From Leptospira brenneri (GTDB lineage Bacteria; Spirochaetota; Leptospiria; Leptospirales; Leptospiraceae): DNA of 64,000 nucleotides. The position numbers and the translations under genes were made by a program. The notes under the pieces are model-generated. The model was not told the DNA's origin and made no database searches. It worked only from the letters and a program-made list of their open reading frames with translations. Location: positions 62,001 through 126,000 of the forward strand of contig NZ_NPDQ01000001.1 of NCBI RefSeq assembly GCF_002812125.1. Direction: 5' to 3'. Positions 19,376 through 28,007 of the stretch are shown here, one piece after another (positions within the stretch are counted from its first letter, which is position 1; each line of letters opens with the position of its first letter).

Positions 19376-20236
19376 ATGAAAATTTCAGAGGATAAACAAG
19401 AAACTCTTAATCGCATTGTAAACGATTTAAAATCAATAAACAATGTAACAGCCATTGTACTGGGAGGTTCCTATTCCACGGGAATGGCTAATGAAAATTC
19501 TGATTTAGATATTGGAATTTACTATCATGAATCTTCTCCATTTTCTATCGAAAGTATAAAATCTATAGCTGATAAATACAATTCTGGCGATGAAACAACA
19601 GTCACAAGCTTTTATCAATGGGGTGCTTGGGTAAACGGAGGAGCATGGATAGAAACAAAATCAGGGGAAGTCGATTTTGTTTATCGAAATATTGAACAAG
19701 TTAAGTCCACTATAGAAAAATCTAAAGAGGGGATTTATATAAATGATTTCGAACAACAACCGCCTTACGGATTTTCATCCACAATCTATCTCGCTGAAAC
19801 ATACTATTGCGTACCACTGTTCGATCCAGAAAATATAATTCAAAATCTAAAAAAAGAAGTTAAGCAGTATCCAGAAAAACTAAAACAAACCATTACACAA
19901 CAGTCGTTGTGGTCTGCTGAATTTACGCTCTGGCAAGCAGACAAGTTTGCAAAGAAATTCGATTTTTATAATACAGTTGGATGTTTTTCAAGAGCCCTGA
20001 AAAACATAATAGAAGCCTTACTCGCAATAAATGAACTATATTCAATTGGAGACAAAAAATCCATGGAAGTTCTAAAAAGAGCACCAAAATTACCAGAAAA
20101 ACTAGAAAGTCGAATTGAAGTTATCGTAAATCTAGATAAGCAAAATATAGTTTCAAAGACTAATGAACTCAGACAATTATTTGAAGAAACCGTATCATTT
20201 GCAAAGGATTCTTACCACCCTTATTTCAAACTCTAA
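19376..20236 (+). CDS. Nucleotidyltransferase-domain protein
   Basis: 286 residues. The N-terminal polymerase-beta-like nucleotidyltransferase fold is clear: GGSYSTGMANENSDLDIGIY gives the GGS motif and the metal-binding Asp-x-Asp pair. The third acidic position is probably in GEVDFVYR. The C-terminal half (about 150-286) is all-helical, as in aminoglycoside nucleotidyltransferases or HEPN-like partners (DUF4037-type proteins). It could modify a small molecule or another nucleic acid or protein. Substrate not inferable. An ATG start without a strong ribosome-binding site. Confidence 0.82.
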   Translation: MKISEDKQETLNRIVNDLKSINNVTAIVLGGSYSTGMANENSDLDIGIYYHESSPFSIESIKSIADKYNSGDETTVTSFYQWGAWVNGGAWIETKSGEVDFVYRNIEQVKSTIEKSKEGIYINDFEQQPPYGFSSTIYLAETYYCVPLFDPENIIQNLKKEVKQYPEKLKQTITQQSLWSAEFTLWQADKFAKKFDFYNTVGCFSRALKNIIEALLAINELYSIGDKKSMEVLKRAPKLPEKLESRIEVIVNLDKQNIVSKTNELRQLFEETVSFAKDSYHPYFKL

Positions 20237-20306
20237 ATCATTTAAATTTATACATTTAACTTTTATTAAATTCTCTGAATTTTAAATCATTGATAAGGAG
20301 CATTAC

Positions 20307-20903
20307 ATGAGAAAATTAATTGTACTCGAATTTCTTACTCTTGATGGAGTGATACAAGCTGGCGGTGGGCCAACAGAAGATACGAGCGGCGGTTTTGTTT
20401 ATGGTGGCTGGCAAGTTCCTTATTCTGATGATTTAATCGGCAAAGTTATGGAAAAGCAAATGAATATGTCGTTTGATTTGTTACTGGGTAGAAAAACTTT
20501 TGAGATCTGGGCACCATACTGGCCAGAACATTCGGAGATTTGGCCGAAAGTCATGTCAGTCACTAAGTATGTTGCTTCTAATACAATCACATCTCACTCA
20601 TGGAAACCCTCTGTATTTCTTAATGGAAACATAGTAGAGAAAATCCAAAAACTTAAATTGGAAGATGGTCCAAATTTACATGTTTATGGAAGTGCCAACC
20701 TTGTACAAACTTTGATGCAAAATGATTTAATAGATGAGTTCTGGTTAAAGATTTATCCTATCACACTAGGTAGCGGCAAAAAATTATTTATGGAGGGAAC
20801 CATCCCCGCTGCTTTCAAACTGATTGAAAGCCAAATTTCGCAAACGGGGATCATAATCGCAAATTACAAACGTGCCGGAGAAATTCAGACAGGAAGTTTC
20901 TAA
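20307..20903 (+). CDS. Dihydrofolate reductase-like (RibD C-terminal) protein
   Basis: 198-residue protein of the RibD C-terminal/DHFR-fold family. It starts [20 protein letters not shown], then has [17 protein letters not shown] and [24 protein letters not shown]. These are the standard segments of 'dihydrofolate reductase family' proteins related to the YyaP/YwjB type. Few of these proteins have a known substrate. GGAG lies 8 bases upstream of the ATG. It belongs to a run of small single-domain genes (19-22 kb). Confidence 0.9.
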   Translation: MRKLIVLEFLTLDGVIQAGGGPTEDTSGGFVYGGWQVPYSDDLIGKVMEKQMNMSFDLLLGRKTFEIWAPYWPEHSEIWPKVMSVTKYVASNTITSHSWKPSVFLNGNIVEKIQKLKLEDGPNLHVYGSANLVQTLMQNDLIDEFWLKIYPITLGSGKKLFMEGTIPAAFKLIESQISQTGIIIANYKRAGEIQTGSF

Positions 20904-20935
20904 AAAGTCTGAAGTAAAATACGAAACAAAATCAC

Positions 20936-21295
20936 ATGGATGAAGAAACAAATTTAGATTTAATTGATACTCAATTAAAAGCTTATAATAACAAAGACAT
21001 TGATTTATTCTTAAAATGTTGGGATACAAATGCGAAAATATTTTTACATCCAGATATATTGTTAGCGGAAGGTATCGAACAAATTAAAGAAAGACACCTA
21101 GTTCGATTTCAAGAACCCGACCTTTTTGCTAATTTGATATCAAGGACTTCCTTTAATGGAAAAATTGTAGACCAAGAAGTTGTAACAAGAAATTTTCCCG
21201 AAGGAAAAGGAACAATAGATGTGTTAGCAATTTATGAAATCAAGGATGTTAGGATAATGAATGCCTGGTTTCTAATTGGTGAACCAAAGTTTTAG
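20936..21295 (+). CDS. SnoaL/NTF2-like fold protein
   Basis: 119-residue protein with the cone-shaped NTF2/SnoaL-like pattern: helix LIDTQLKAYNNKDIDLFLKCW, then DTNAKIFLHPD, then strands ending IYEIKDVRIMNAWFLIG. This fold hosts many unrelated small-molecule enzymes and binding proteins, so no function is assigned. It begins 33 bases after the DHFR-like gene and is followed by an A+T-rich hairpin. Confidence 0.75.
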   Translation: MDEETNLDLIDTQLKAYNNKDIDLFLKCWDTNAKIFLHPDILLAEGIEQIKERHLVRFQEPDLFANLISRTSFNGKIVDQEVVTRNFPEGKGTIDVLAIYEIKDVRIMNAWFLIGEPKF

Positions 21296-21302
21296 TCCGC
21301 TG

Positions 21303-21325
21303 AAAAATTCTAGGTTAGAATTTTT
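21303..21325 (+). terminator. Hairpin terminator after SnoaL-like gene
   Basis: Perfect 9-bp inverted repeat AAAAATTCT/AGAATTTTT with a 5-base loop, 8 bases after the stop codon and ending in a run of six T. Low G+C stem, so moderate strength. Confidence 0.6.
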
Positions 21326-21494
21326 TAATAAATTATAAATCTATCAATAAATAATTTTAATTATTCTTCCTAAATTGAAATAAAAACTTGAAAGATTATC
21401 CCAATGCATTTGAATATTTCTGTTTTTGACTCAGTGGATCGTAAAATTTCTTTGCAAAACTCATTCGAACAAATTCAATCATCAGGAGATCCTC

Positions 21495-22010
21495 ATGGCA
21501 GCACCAAAGAAAAAGAAAAGTAATAAAACAAAGCCAAAATCCAATCAGCCAAAGTTAGATTATCGAGCTAGCCCTTCCCACAGCATCACACCATTTCTCA
21601 TGTTCAATGCAAACATCGAAGAAGTTGCAAAGTTCTATGTATCCATTTTCAAAAAATCCAAAATTATTACTGCAAGCCCAATGCAAGGACAGTTCATTTT
21701 GAATGGTCAGAAATTTTCTGCTTATAACGGAGGACCCGAATTCCAATTCACTTGGGGTGTTTCCTTTATGATCAGTGTAGATACTCAAAAAGAAGTCGAT
21801 TATTACTGGAACGGTCTTTTGGCAAATGGTGGTAAAGAACTGATGTGTGGTTGGGTTCAGGATCAATTCGGAATGTTTTGGCAAGTGACACCAAAAATTC
21901 TCTTAGAGTTAATTTCACATAAAGATCCAGAAAAAGCAAAACGTGCAACAGATGCTATGTTAAAAATGAAAAAAATAGACATAGCAACGTTAAAAGAAGC
22001 AGTAAGTTAA
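21495..22010 (+). CDS. VOC-family (PhnB-like) protein
   Basis: 171 residues from the ATG at 21495, chosen because AGGAG (21484-21488) sits 6 bases upstream. The longer frame from 21426 has no such site. After a Lys-rich N-terminus (PKKKKSNKTKPKS) comes a vicinal-oxygen-chelate fold of the PhnB/'3-demethylubiquinone methyltransferase-like' type: ITPFLMFNANIEEVAKFYVSI, AYNGGPEFQF, WGWxQDQFGMFWQVTP-like end. Metal-dependent enzyme or resistance-type fold. Substrate unknown. Confidence 0.85.
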   Translation: MAAPKKKKSNKTKPKSNQPKLDYRASPSHSITPFLMFNANIEEVAKFYVSIFKKSKIITASPMQGQFILNGQKFSAYNGGPEFQFTWGVSFMISVDTQKEVDYYWNGLLANGGKELMCGWVQDQFGMFWQVTPKILLELISHKDPEKAKRATDAMLKMKKIDIATLKEAVS

Positions 22011-22045
22011 AAAACCAAATATAACGAAAGTGCTTAGTTATTAAA

Positions 22046-23128
22046 TTAAAATTCAACGGGGGTATAAAGAGACATTTCAAACCCCCGGATCTCAATAGTA
22101 AATTGATTTTGGGTATAAAATGGGCCACCAAATCCCAAACGCCAAGTTACAGGGCCTATAGGAAGTTCCCAAAAAAAGTAATAACTTTTAGCTAAATTTG
22201 TTTTAGAATTGATCCTTCCTTTGCCTAAACTTGATAACGCATAAATTTCAAGTGCATTCAACTGGCCATTGGTAGCAGCAGCATAGATCAAATAACTAAG
22301 GGGTTCAACGGAACCTGTAGAAAGATCTCCTTTTAAAAGTGAATAAGCCCCTAACAATTCTAAATTATTCCCGGCCGAAAGATTAGATAATAGATAAGCC
22401 CTATAAGGATCTCCGTCAATATTTCCAGATGTTAACAGCGAATATCTACCTAAATTATCGATTCGATCATCTAAGGTTCTGCCAGAATTGAAAGCGACAG
22501 AATTGGCAAATAATCCCAGACCATCATTAAAATCTGCTGTTCCTTGAACATTGACTCTTCCAATACCCATTCCTAATCCTATGCGAAATCGATCATTTCC
22601 TTCCTTTCCTAAATATAAAACAGGCAAAAGCATTGAATAAGTACCAAATGTTTGTGTTTTTAAATCTACATTTTCTCTACCATCATTAGATTCAGTCGCT
22701 GGGGTAAGTTGAATGACTTGTCTACTATTCCGAAACTTTGCATTTCTATTTAGTATAAATAAACCCCAATATTCGCCTAACTGCCATTCTTTTGACTTTA
22801 AATCATACAAAAAACTAGTATTCTCATCAACTGAATTTCTTTCTTCAGCCATTGATGCTTTACCATATGGACTTGTGATCGTTAAAGAAGAACTTAGAAA
22901 TTGAACTCCAGGATTGATCGAAAAATACCTTGGACCTGTTGGATCGTTATACCAACTGAATATTTTTCTTTTATTTTGTTCTGGTTTTAAAGAAGTTTCT
23001 TTTTCAGATACAATAACTGATTCTCCTTGCTCTGTTTGCGAATACAAAGGAAAGAAAAACAAAAATATAGTTATATAAGAAAAAAATATTTTTAACGATA
23101 CTGTAAACTTATGAGACCGAATTCTCAA
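22046..23128 (-). CDS. Predicted outer-membrane beta-barrel protein
   Basis: 360 residues with an N-terminal signal peptide (hydrophobic FFSYITIFLFFFPLYSQ). Many alternating short strands follow (RFRIGLGMGIGRVNVQG, YFFWELPIGPVTWRLGFGG). The last residue is phenylalanine (SLYTPVEF), the usual C-terminal signal for outer-membrane insertion. Repetitive 'YSLL/YALSSL' motifs appear in the middle. No named family recognised. Its start overlaps the end of the adenosine deaminase gene by 4 bases, so the two are translated together. Confidence 0.75.
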   Translation of the reverse strand: MRIRSHKFTVSLKIFFSYITIFLFFFPLYSQTEQGESVIVSEKETSLKPEQNKRKIFSWYNDPTGPRYFSINPGVQFLSSSLTITSPYGKASMAEERNSVDENTSFLYDLKSKEWQLGEYWGLFILNRNAKFRNSRQVIQLTPATESNDGRENVDLKTQTFGTYSMLLPVLYLGKEGNDRFRIGLGMGIGRVNVQGTADFNDGLGLFANSVAFNSGRTLDDRIDNLGRYSLLTSGNIDGDPYRAYLLSNLSAGNNLELLGAYSLLKGDLSTGSVEPLSYLIYAAATNGQLNALEIYALSSLGKGRINSKTNLAKSYYFFWELPIGPVTWRLGFGGPFYTQNQFTIEIRGFEMSLYTPVEF

Positions 23129-24477
23129 ACAGCAGCTACTTGTTTTTCAGGAACCAAGTTATATTTTAATTTGATTAAATCGATTTTTTCTTCCATCGCC
23201 TTCCATAAAGAATCTTTTTCTGGATGAAAGGTACAAAGCACACCTTGTCTTACCAAATCAATGATCTCATCAATTGAAAAATCCAAAAAGCGATAGAGTT
23301 TAAAGAATTCATAAGTAAGATTCACGTTAAAAATATCAGGATCATCTGTGTTGATACATAACATGAGACCTTGGTCATAATAATAACGCACAGGATGGTT
23401 TTGTTCTTTGCGAACATACTTTCCTGTAAAGACATTCGAAGTCACACAAATCTCAATTGGGATTCTGTTTTCTTTCATGTAACGAACAAGTTCTGGATCT
23501 TGAATTGCAGAAGTTCCGTGACCGATCCTTTCCGCCTTACAAAGATTTACCGCATCCCAAATGGCCCAAGGACCATCATCTTCTCCAGAGTGAGCTACAC
23601 ATCTTAAACCAGACTCTCGTGCTACTTTGAAAACTTCAGAATAATCCTTTGCAGGGCCCATAAGTTCAGCACCACCAAGTCCAATCCCAATCACTTCTTT
23701 ATGTTTTAATCCCAAAACTCGTTTGAGATTGTTCATTGCATTCTCAGGGCCGAAGGAACGAGATACATCCACTAACAATCGGATAGTAATTCCATCTTTA
23801 ACTTCAATTTGGCGAATTCGATTTACCATCACTTCCACCATTTCATCAAAATCCAATCCATTTTGAATGAACTTTGAAGGAGCAAAGAAGGCTTCACAAT
23901 AAATGATATTATTCGATCGTAAATAATCCGCTAAACTATCGATAAAATATCCGAGATCCGAAGCTTCCTTAACAGCTCCTTGCACAAAGAAAAACACCTG
24001 AATGAAACCATTTAGATCTTTAAAATTGTATTTATCTTCAAATTCTTTATCTGTAACTTCGATTCCGTTCTTTTTGTACAAAAATTTGAGAGTTTCTTTA
24101 TTCACACAGGCTTCTAAGTGTAAATGTACTTCTGTTTTTGGAATTTCTCGAATGAAATTAATGACATCTTGCTCATTGGGATGAGGGACCGATAAATCCC
24201 CAGCGAGTAAGGATTTCCTTTCTTTGAGAAGAGGGGTTTCGGTAGCCGGTTCTAATCCGTCTTTGGAAAGCAACCAAAGTGGCGGGTGTAGGATCGGCAA
24301 CTCCATGAGAGAAACTCTCTCGTTTAACAGAGTATTGATTTGTTTATCAAAAGTAAGTTGGATGGTGGGCGAGTACGGTCTGTCAGCTGGCAGACGGCTC
24401 TTCAATCGATTGAGCTCTGCAATGTCGCGATCAATGACAGCGATACGATTTAAAATCTCAGAAAAAGGAACTTCCAT
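23125..24477 (-). CDS. Adenosine deaminase-family protein with N-terminal extension
   Basis: 450 residues; the metal-dependent amidohydrolase domain occupies about 110-440. Metal and catalytic residues are visible: His118 and His120 in VHLHLE, His296 and Glu299 in HSGEDDG, His320 in RIGHGT, and Asp378-Asp379 in NTDDP. These are expected for adenosine or adenine deaminases. The first 105 residues are an extra coiled-coil-like region (EILNRIAVIDRDIAELNRLKSRL) not found in the typical 330-residue enzyme. Glu122 follows the HxH motif (HLHLEACV), a pattern seen in family subgroups other than classical Add. Coupled to a predicted outer-membrane protein gene. Confidence 0.88.
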   Translation of the reverse strand: MEVPFSEILNRIAVIDRDIAELNRLKSRLPADRPYSPTIQLTFDKQINTLLNERVSLMELPILHPPLWLLSKDGLEPATETPLLKERKSLLAGDLSVPHPNEQDVINFIREIPKTEVHLHLEACVNKETLKFLYKKNGIEVTDKEFEDKYNFKDLNGFIQVFFFVQGAVKEASDLGYFIDSLADYLRSNNIIYCEAFFAPSKFIQNGLDFDEMVEVMVNRIRQIEVKDGITIRLLVDVSRSFGPENAMNNLKRVLGLKHKEVIGIGLGGAELMGPAKDYSEVFKVARESGLRCVAHSGEDDGPWAIWDAVNLCKAERIGHGTSAIQDPELVRYMKENRIPIEICVTSNVFTGKYVRKEQNHPVRYYYDQGLMLCINTDDPDIFNVNLTYEFFKLYRFLDFSIDEIIDLVRQGVLCTFHPEKDSLWKAMEEKIDLIKLKYNLVPEKQVAAV

Positions 24478-24627
24478 GTTCCAGGAAAGGATGCAAAATT
24501 TCGTAAGGGTCTACAAGTAGATTTTTAAGGCTTTGGTGAAAATCCCTATTCAGCTTTCAAAAATCCCGTCGATAGGAAGTTTGGGAGCGGAAAAGACTGG
24601 AAATATTTTCCGAATTATGTCGTATAA

Positions 24628-25827
24628 ATGAATATGCTCACATCTCGCAAAACTTTCCTACCATTTGCGCTTCCTTCCATTTCGGAAGATGCGATTGAAG
24701 AAGTAGCCCAAGTCCTCCGCTCAGGCTGGGTCACCTCAGGCCCAAAAGTCAAACAATTCGAGATGGAGTTTGGTGACTTTGTGGGAAGTAAAGAAACCAT
24801 TGCTGTCAATTCAGCAACGGCAGGCTTACATTTAGCTTTAGAAGCAATTGGAATGACTGCAAATGATGCCGCCATCACCAGTTCCATTACCTTTACCGCG
24901 ACCACGGAAGTGATTTGTTATTTTGGGGCCGAACCCATTCTTACAGATGTAGATCCCATTCACAATTTGATGACTCCGGAAACCTTGCGTCAAACCATCG
25001 AATCCAAATGCAAATGGAACGGGAAAGAACTAAGAAGTAAAAAAACAGGCAAACAAATCAAAGCCATCCTTCCGGTTCACTTAGCTGGTTATACTTGTGA
25101 TATGGAAGGTCTGATGGCAATTGCGAAAGAATACAATTTATATGTAATTGAAGATGCCGCCCATGCATTCCCCGCAGTTCATAAAAACAAAATGATCGGA
25201 ACTTGGGGTGATTTTACCGTATTTAGTTTCTACGCAACAAAAGGAATTACCACAGGAGAAGGGGGGATGGTCACCACTGCTCATAAAGAGGCCGCAGAAC
25301 GAATTCGAAAAATGCGACTCCATGGAATTAACCGTGATGCGTTTAACCGACCTGGTTGGTACTATGAAGTCGTTGATGCAGGTTATAAATACAATATGAC
25401 AGACATCGCTGCAGCTTTGGGTGTCGTTCAATTAAAAGAATCTCATGGATTTTGGGAACGCAGAACAGAAATTGCCAAACATTACAACCAAGAGTTTAGT
25501 CCTATCAAAGGAATCAAACTTCCCAAAGAAGATACAAACGGAATCCATAGTTGGCATCTCTATCGCATTGAAGTGGATCCAAAAATTGCAAAAGTCGGGC
25601 GTGATAGTTTAGTAGAAGAATTAAAGGAAAGAAACATAGGAACAAGCCTTCATTTCATCCCTATCTTCGAACATCCTTATTACAAAAAGACATTCCAATA
25701 CAATAGAAAGGAATATCCAAATGCTTGTTCTATGTATGACAGGTCGGTTTCATTACCTCTATTTGCCGGTATGACAAAATCCGATGAAAAAGATGTAATT
25801 GATGCTGTTAAAGAAATTCTTGGTTAA
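24628..25827 (+). CDS. DegT/DnrJ/EryC1 aminotransferase, ArnB-like
   Basis: 399-residue PLP-dependent sugar aminotransferase. The pyridoxal lysine is Lys205 in FYATKGITTGEGGM. The start FLPFALPSISEDAIEEVAQV, WVTSGPK, VNSATAGLHLALEAIG and YKYNMTDIAAALG match the ArnB/UDP-sugar branch closely. Such enzymes transfer an amino group from glutamate to a nucleotide-linked 4-keto or 3-keto sugar for lipopolysaccharide or lipid A modification. No other sugar genes are next to it, so the product is unknown. The ATG at 24634 (MLTSRKTF) is an alternative start two codons downstream. Confidence 0.88.
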   Translation: MNMLTSRKTFLPFALPSISEDAIEEVAQVLRSGWVTSGPKVKQFEMEFGDFVGSKETIAVNSATAGLHLALEAIGMTANDAAITSSITFTATTEVICYFGAEPILTDVDPIHNLMTPETLRQTIESKCKWNGKELRSKKTGKQIKAILPVHLAGYTCDMEGLMAIAKEYNLYVIEDAAHAFPAVHKNKMIGTWGDFTVFSFYATKGITTGEGGMVTTAHKEAAERIRKMRLHGINRDAFNRPGWYYEVVDAGYKYNMTDIAAALGVVQLKESHGFWERRTEIAKHYNQEFSPIKGIKLPKEDTNGIHSWHLYRIEVDPKIAKVGRDSLVEELKERNIGTSLHFIPIFEHPYYKKTFQYNRKEYPNACSMYDRSVSLPLFAGMTKSDEKDVIDAVKEILG

Positions 25828-25834
25828 CTCTTAA

Positions 25835-26665
25835 CTAATTCGATCTGGAAACGATTCGGTTTTGATAAAATTCCGAATCGTATAATTTTAACAACTCAAC
25901 AAGTCCCAAAACAAATTCGGTATCCGTACCGTCTGCTTTTCTACGAATCCAAAAACCCACAAGTTCTTTCACCACCTGTGCATCAATGGTTTCATCTCCT
26001 TTTTTATAAACAAATCGAGAAGCTTCCTCGGGATCTTCGTTATCAGTAAAAGCAGGATATAAAAACAAAATAAATCGATCTAAATAATAAGGATCTAATC
26101 TATTTTCTTCCACTAACAATAAATAACGATCTGCTTCTTTCCTAAAGAATTTTGGATTAGAATCCAGTTTTTGATAAATAATAAAAAATTCACGCGCTGT
26201 GTTCCGAATAAAACTTTCATAAATTGGTAAAGTTAATTTATATAACGATGGATTTGTTTTGGCTGGTAAAAGATACTCTCGTAGTTTCAAGGGGAATTCT
26301 GGATTGTAATGGCCGAACTCAGACTGAGAGTTCAATTCTAAATAATATTTTGAGTGTGGACCAGATAAAAAAATCTCAATACCCAAATACTCGGAAAGTT
26401 TTCGAAAACTTAAAATGGTTTGAATTTTACAAAAGAATCTATGATAAGAAATTTTATTTTCGCAGTGCAATCCTATTTTTGGAAAATGGACCCAAGTAGA
26501 ATCTACCAATTTTTTCAGTTTATTCTCTCGTTCGATCGTTTTGTTACCAATCCAAGAATGGGTTTGATAATCAAACGCCGAACAAGCAATTAAAAATAGA
26601 AACGAAACTCTACTTAATTTTATAAGTAATTTCTGCAGGTAAATTTTCCCATTCCGAATTAACAT
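25835..26665 (-). CDS. Hypothetical lipoprotein
   Basis: 276 residues. The signal peptide ends in SFLFLIAC, giving a lipidated Cys28. The mature part is mixed helical with no motif I recognise. The gene starts inside the end of the propeller-protein gene (56-base overlap), so it is probably the last member of the minus-strand operon site-2 protease, propeller protein, lipoprotein. It is convergent with the aminotransferase gene with only 7 bases between the stops. Confidence 0.75.
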   Translation of the reverse strand: MLIRNGKIYLQKLLIKLSRVSFLFLIACSAFDYQTHSWIGNKTIERENKLKKLVDSTWVHFPKIGLHCENKISYHRFFCKIQTILSFRKLSEYLGIEIFLSGPHSKYYLELNSQSEFGHYNPEFPLKLREYLLPAKTNPSLYKLTLPIYESFIRNTAREFFIIYQKLDSNPKFFRKEADRYLLLVEENRLDPYYLDRFILFLYPAFTDNEDPEEASRFVYKKGDETIDAQVVKELVGFWIRRKADGTDTEFVLGLVELLKLYDSEFYQNRIVSRSN

Positions 26666-28007
26666 CCTTACGGAAGTATACCGGAGAAACCGAAGATTTA
26701 AAGTTTAAACTTTGGTATAAAATTAGATCTGACTCTTTTTTTTCAAAATACCGTTTGTCTGTATTAGTTCCAAGACCCAAGTCAGCAATAGGAATCCAGC
26801 CATAACTCAAAAGAAAAATGGATAAAGAGTCTTGAATGGATTTTGGTTTTCCCTTTTCAAAACGAATCATTCGGAAGGGTTGGGTCGGAACACCAATTTC
26901 TTTCATTTTATCTTTAAAATCGTTAATACTAATGCTTGTTTGTCTTCCCTGATAAATTGCATCCAAATAATCTCTAGGTAGAAGTTTTAATTCTTCATTA
27001 GCTTTTTCGTAGTAAGGAGTTACATCTCCCGGATAGACTGCATCCTTATCTAGATATTCATCGTTTACATAATATTTAATAAATTGATTTTTCGAGGAAA
27101 ACTTATACTTAACAATTTGTTCTCCCGGTAAATCCTCAATGGATAATTTCTTTAAATGCACTCGATTCCTTTGGATGAAGGAAGGTTGGTAGGCTGTATC
27201 GGAAAATTTAACCGATCGAATCCTCTGTTGTTCGTTGGATGGGGGATGAAGGATGGCAATCTGTGCTTTAGATAAAGAAACTGAATCCAATTTAAATTTT
27301 AAAGAAACTTCTAAATTATATTCTTCTTCACCAGAAGCAATAAAACGTTCCGTTTCAATGAAGGGAATATTTTTGATTTCTTTATTTTCGCGATCGACTA
27401 CCCACAGTTTGGAGCCACTCAGTAAAACTCCGCGCACGGAACGAAGATTTGTTTTGATGGATCCGGTAATTTTTCCTGTTTTTGTATCATAACGATAGAT
27501 ACTATTGTCAGCTGAATCTGAAATCCATAAGGAGTCCCTTCCATAACAGATATCCCGTGGACGAGTTCTATCAGTAAAAAAACCACCGATCAAAAGAGAG
27601 GAAGACTGGTCGTAAATTTGAACCTTACCTGAATCTAAATCCAGGATATAGTAGTAATTCCCGACACTGGCAATCCCAGCCACATTCGAAAGTGGAATTT
27701 GAATTTTGTCAGTGATACCACCAGAATTGGGATCCAATTTTAAAATTTGTTTTGGGGCCACAACAAGGAGTTTCCCTTCCCTAGAATCAAAACTGATTCC
27801 ACGAAGATTCGCCAAACCTAAGTTAAATATTTCCTGCTCACCAATTTCATTGATTTTGATGATAGCACGGCGATTGGTATCAATGTACCAGAAATTGACT
27901 CCGTCCCAAGCAAGACCATAGGCTTTGTCAGTGAGTTTGTATTCTTTGCTCTCTTGCGCGCTCAAACCACATAATAAAAATAATAATAAAATTAAAAAAC
28001 GAATCAT
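26610..28007 (-). CDS. Exported beta-propeller protein with transglutaminase-like C-terminus
   Basis: 465 residues with a signal peptide (MIRFLILLLFLLCGLSAQ). Residues about 25-210 form NHL/propeller-type repeats: YGLAWDGVNFWYIDTNRRAI, LRGISFDSREGKLLVV and RDICYGRDSLWISDSADNSI. The C-terminal part carries the final segment of a transglutaminase-like fold (MKEIGVPTQPFRMIRF ... YGWIPIADLG). The catalytic cysteine and histidine positions appear to be lost. It probably binds rather than cross-links. Coupled to the site-2 protease by a 4-base overlap and to the lipoprotein by a 56-base overlap. Confidence 0.8.
   Translation of the reverse strand: MIRFLILLLFLLCGLSAQESKEYKLTDKAYGLAWDGVNFWYIDTNRRAIIKINEIGEQEIFNLGLANLRGISFDSREGKLLVVAPKQILKLDPNSGGITDKIQIPLSNVAGIASVGNYYYILDLDSGKVQIYDQSSSLLIGGFFTDRTRPRDICYGRDSLWISDSADNSIYRYDTKTGKITGSIKTNLRSVRGVLLSGSKLWVVDRENKEIKNIPFIETERFIASGEEEYNLEVSLKFKLDSVSLSKAQIAILHPPSNEQQRIRSVKFSDTAYQPSFIQRNRVHLKKLSIEDLPGEQIVKYKFSSKNQFIKYYVNDEYLDKDAVYPGDVTPYYEKANEELKLLPRDYLDAIYQGRQTSISINDFKDKMKEIGVPTQPFRMIRFEKGKPKSIQDSLSIFLLSYGWIPIADLGLGTNTDKRYFEKKESDLILYQSLNFKSSVSPVYFRKDVNSEWENLPAEITYKIK

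Noticed and set aside
21426..21494. N-terminal extension of the VOC protein
   Set aside because: The AGGAG site and ATG at 21495 fit better, and the extension has no homology-like character.
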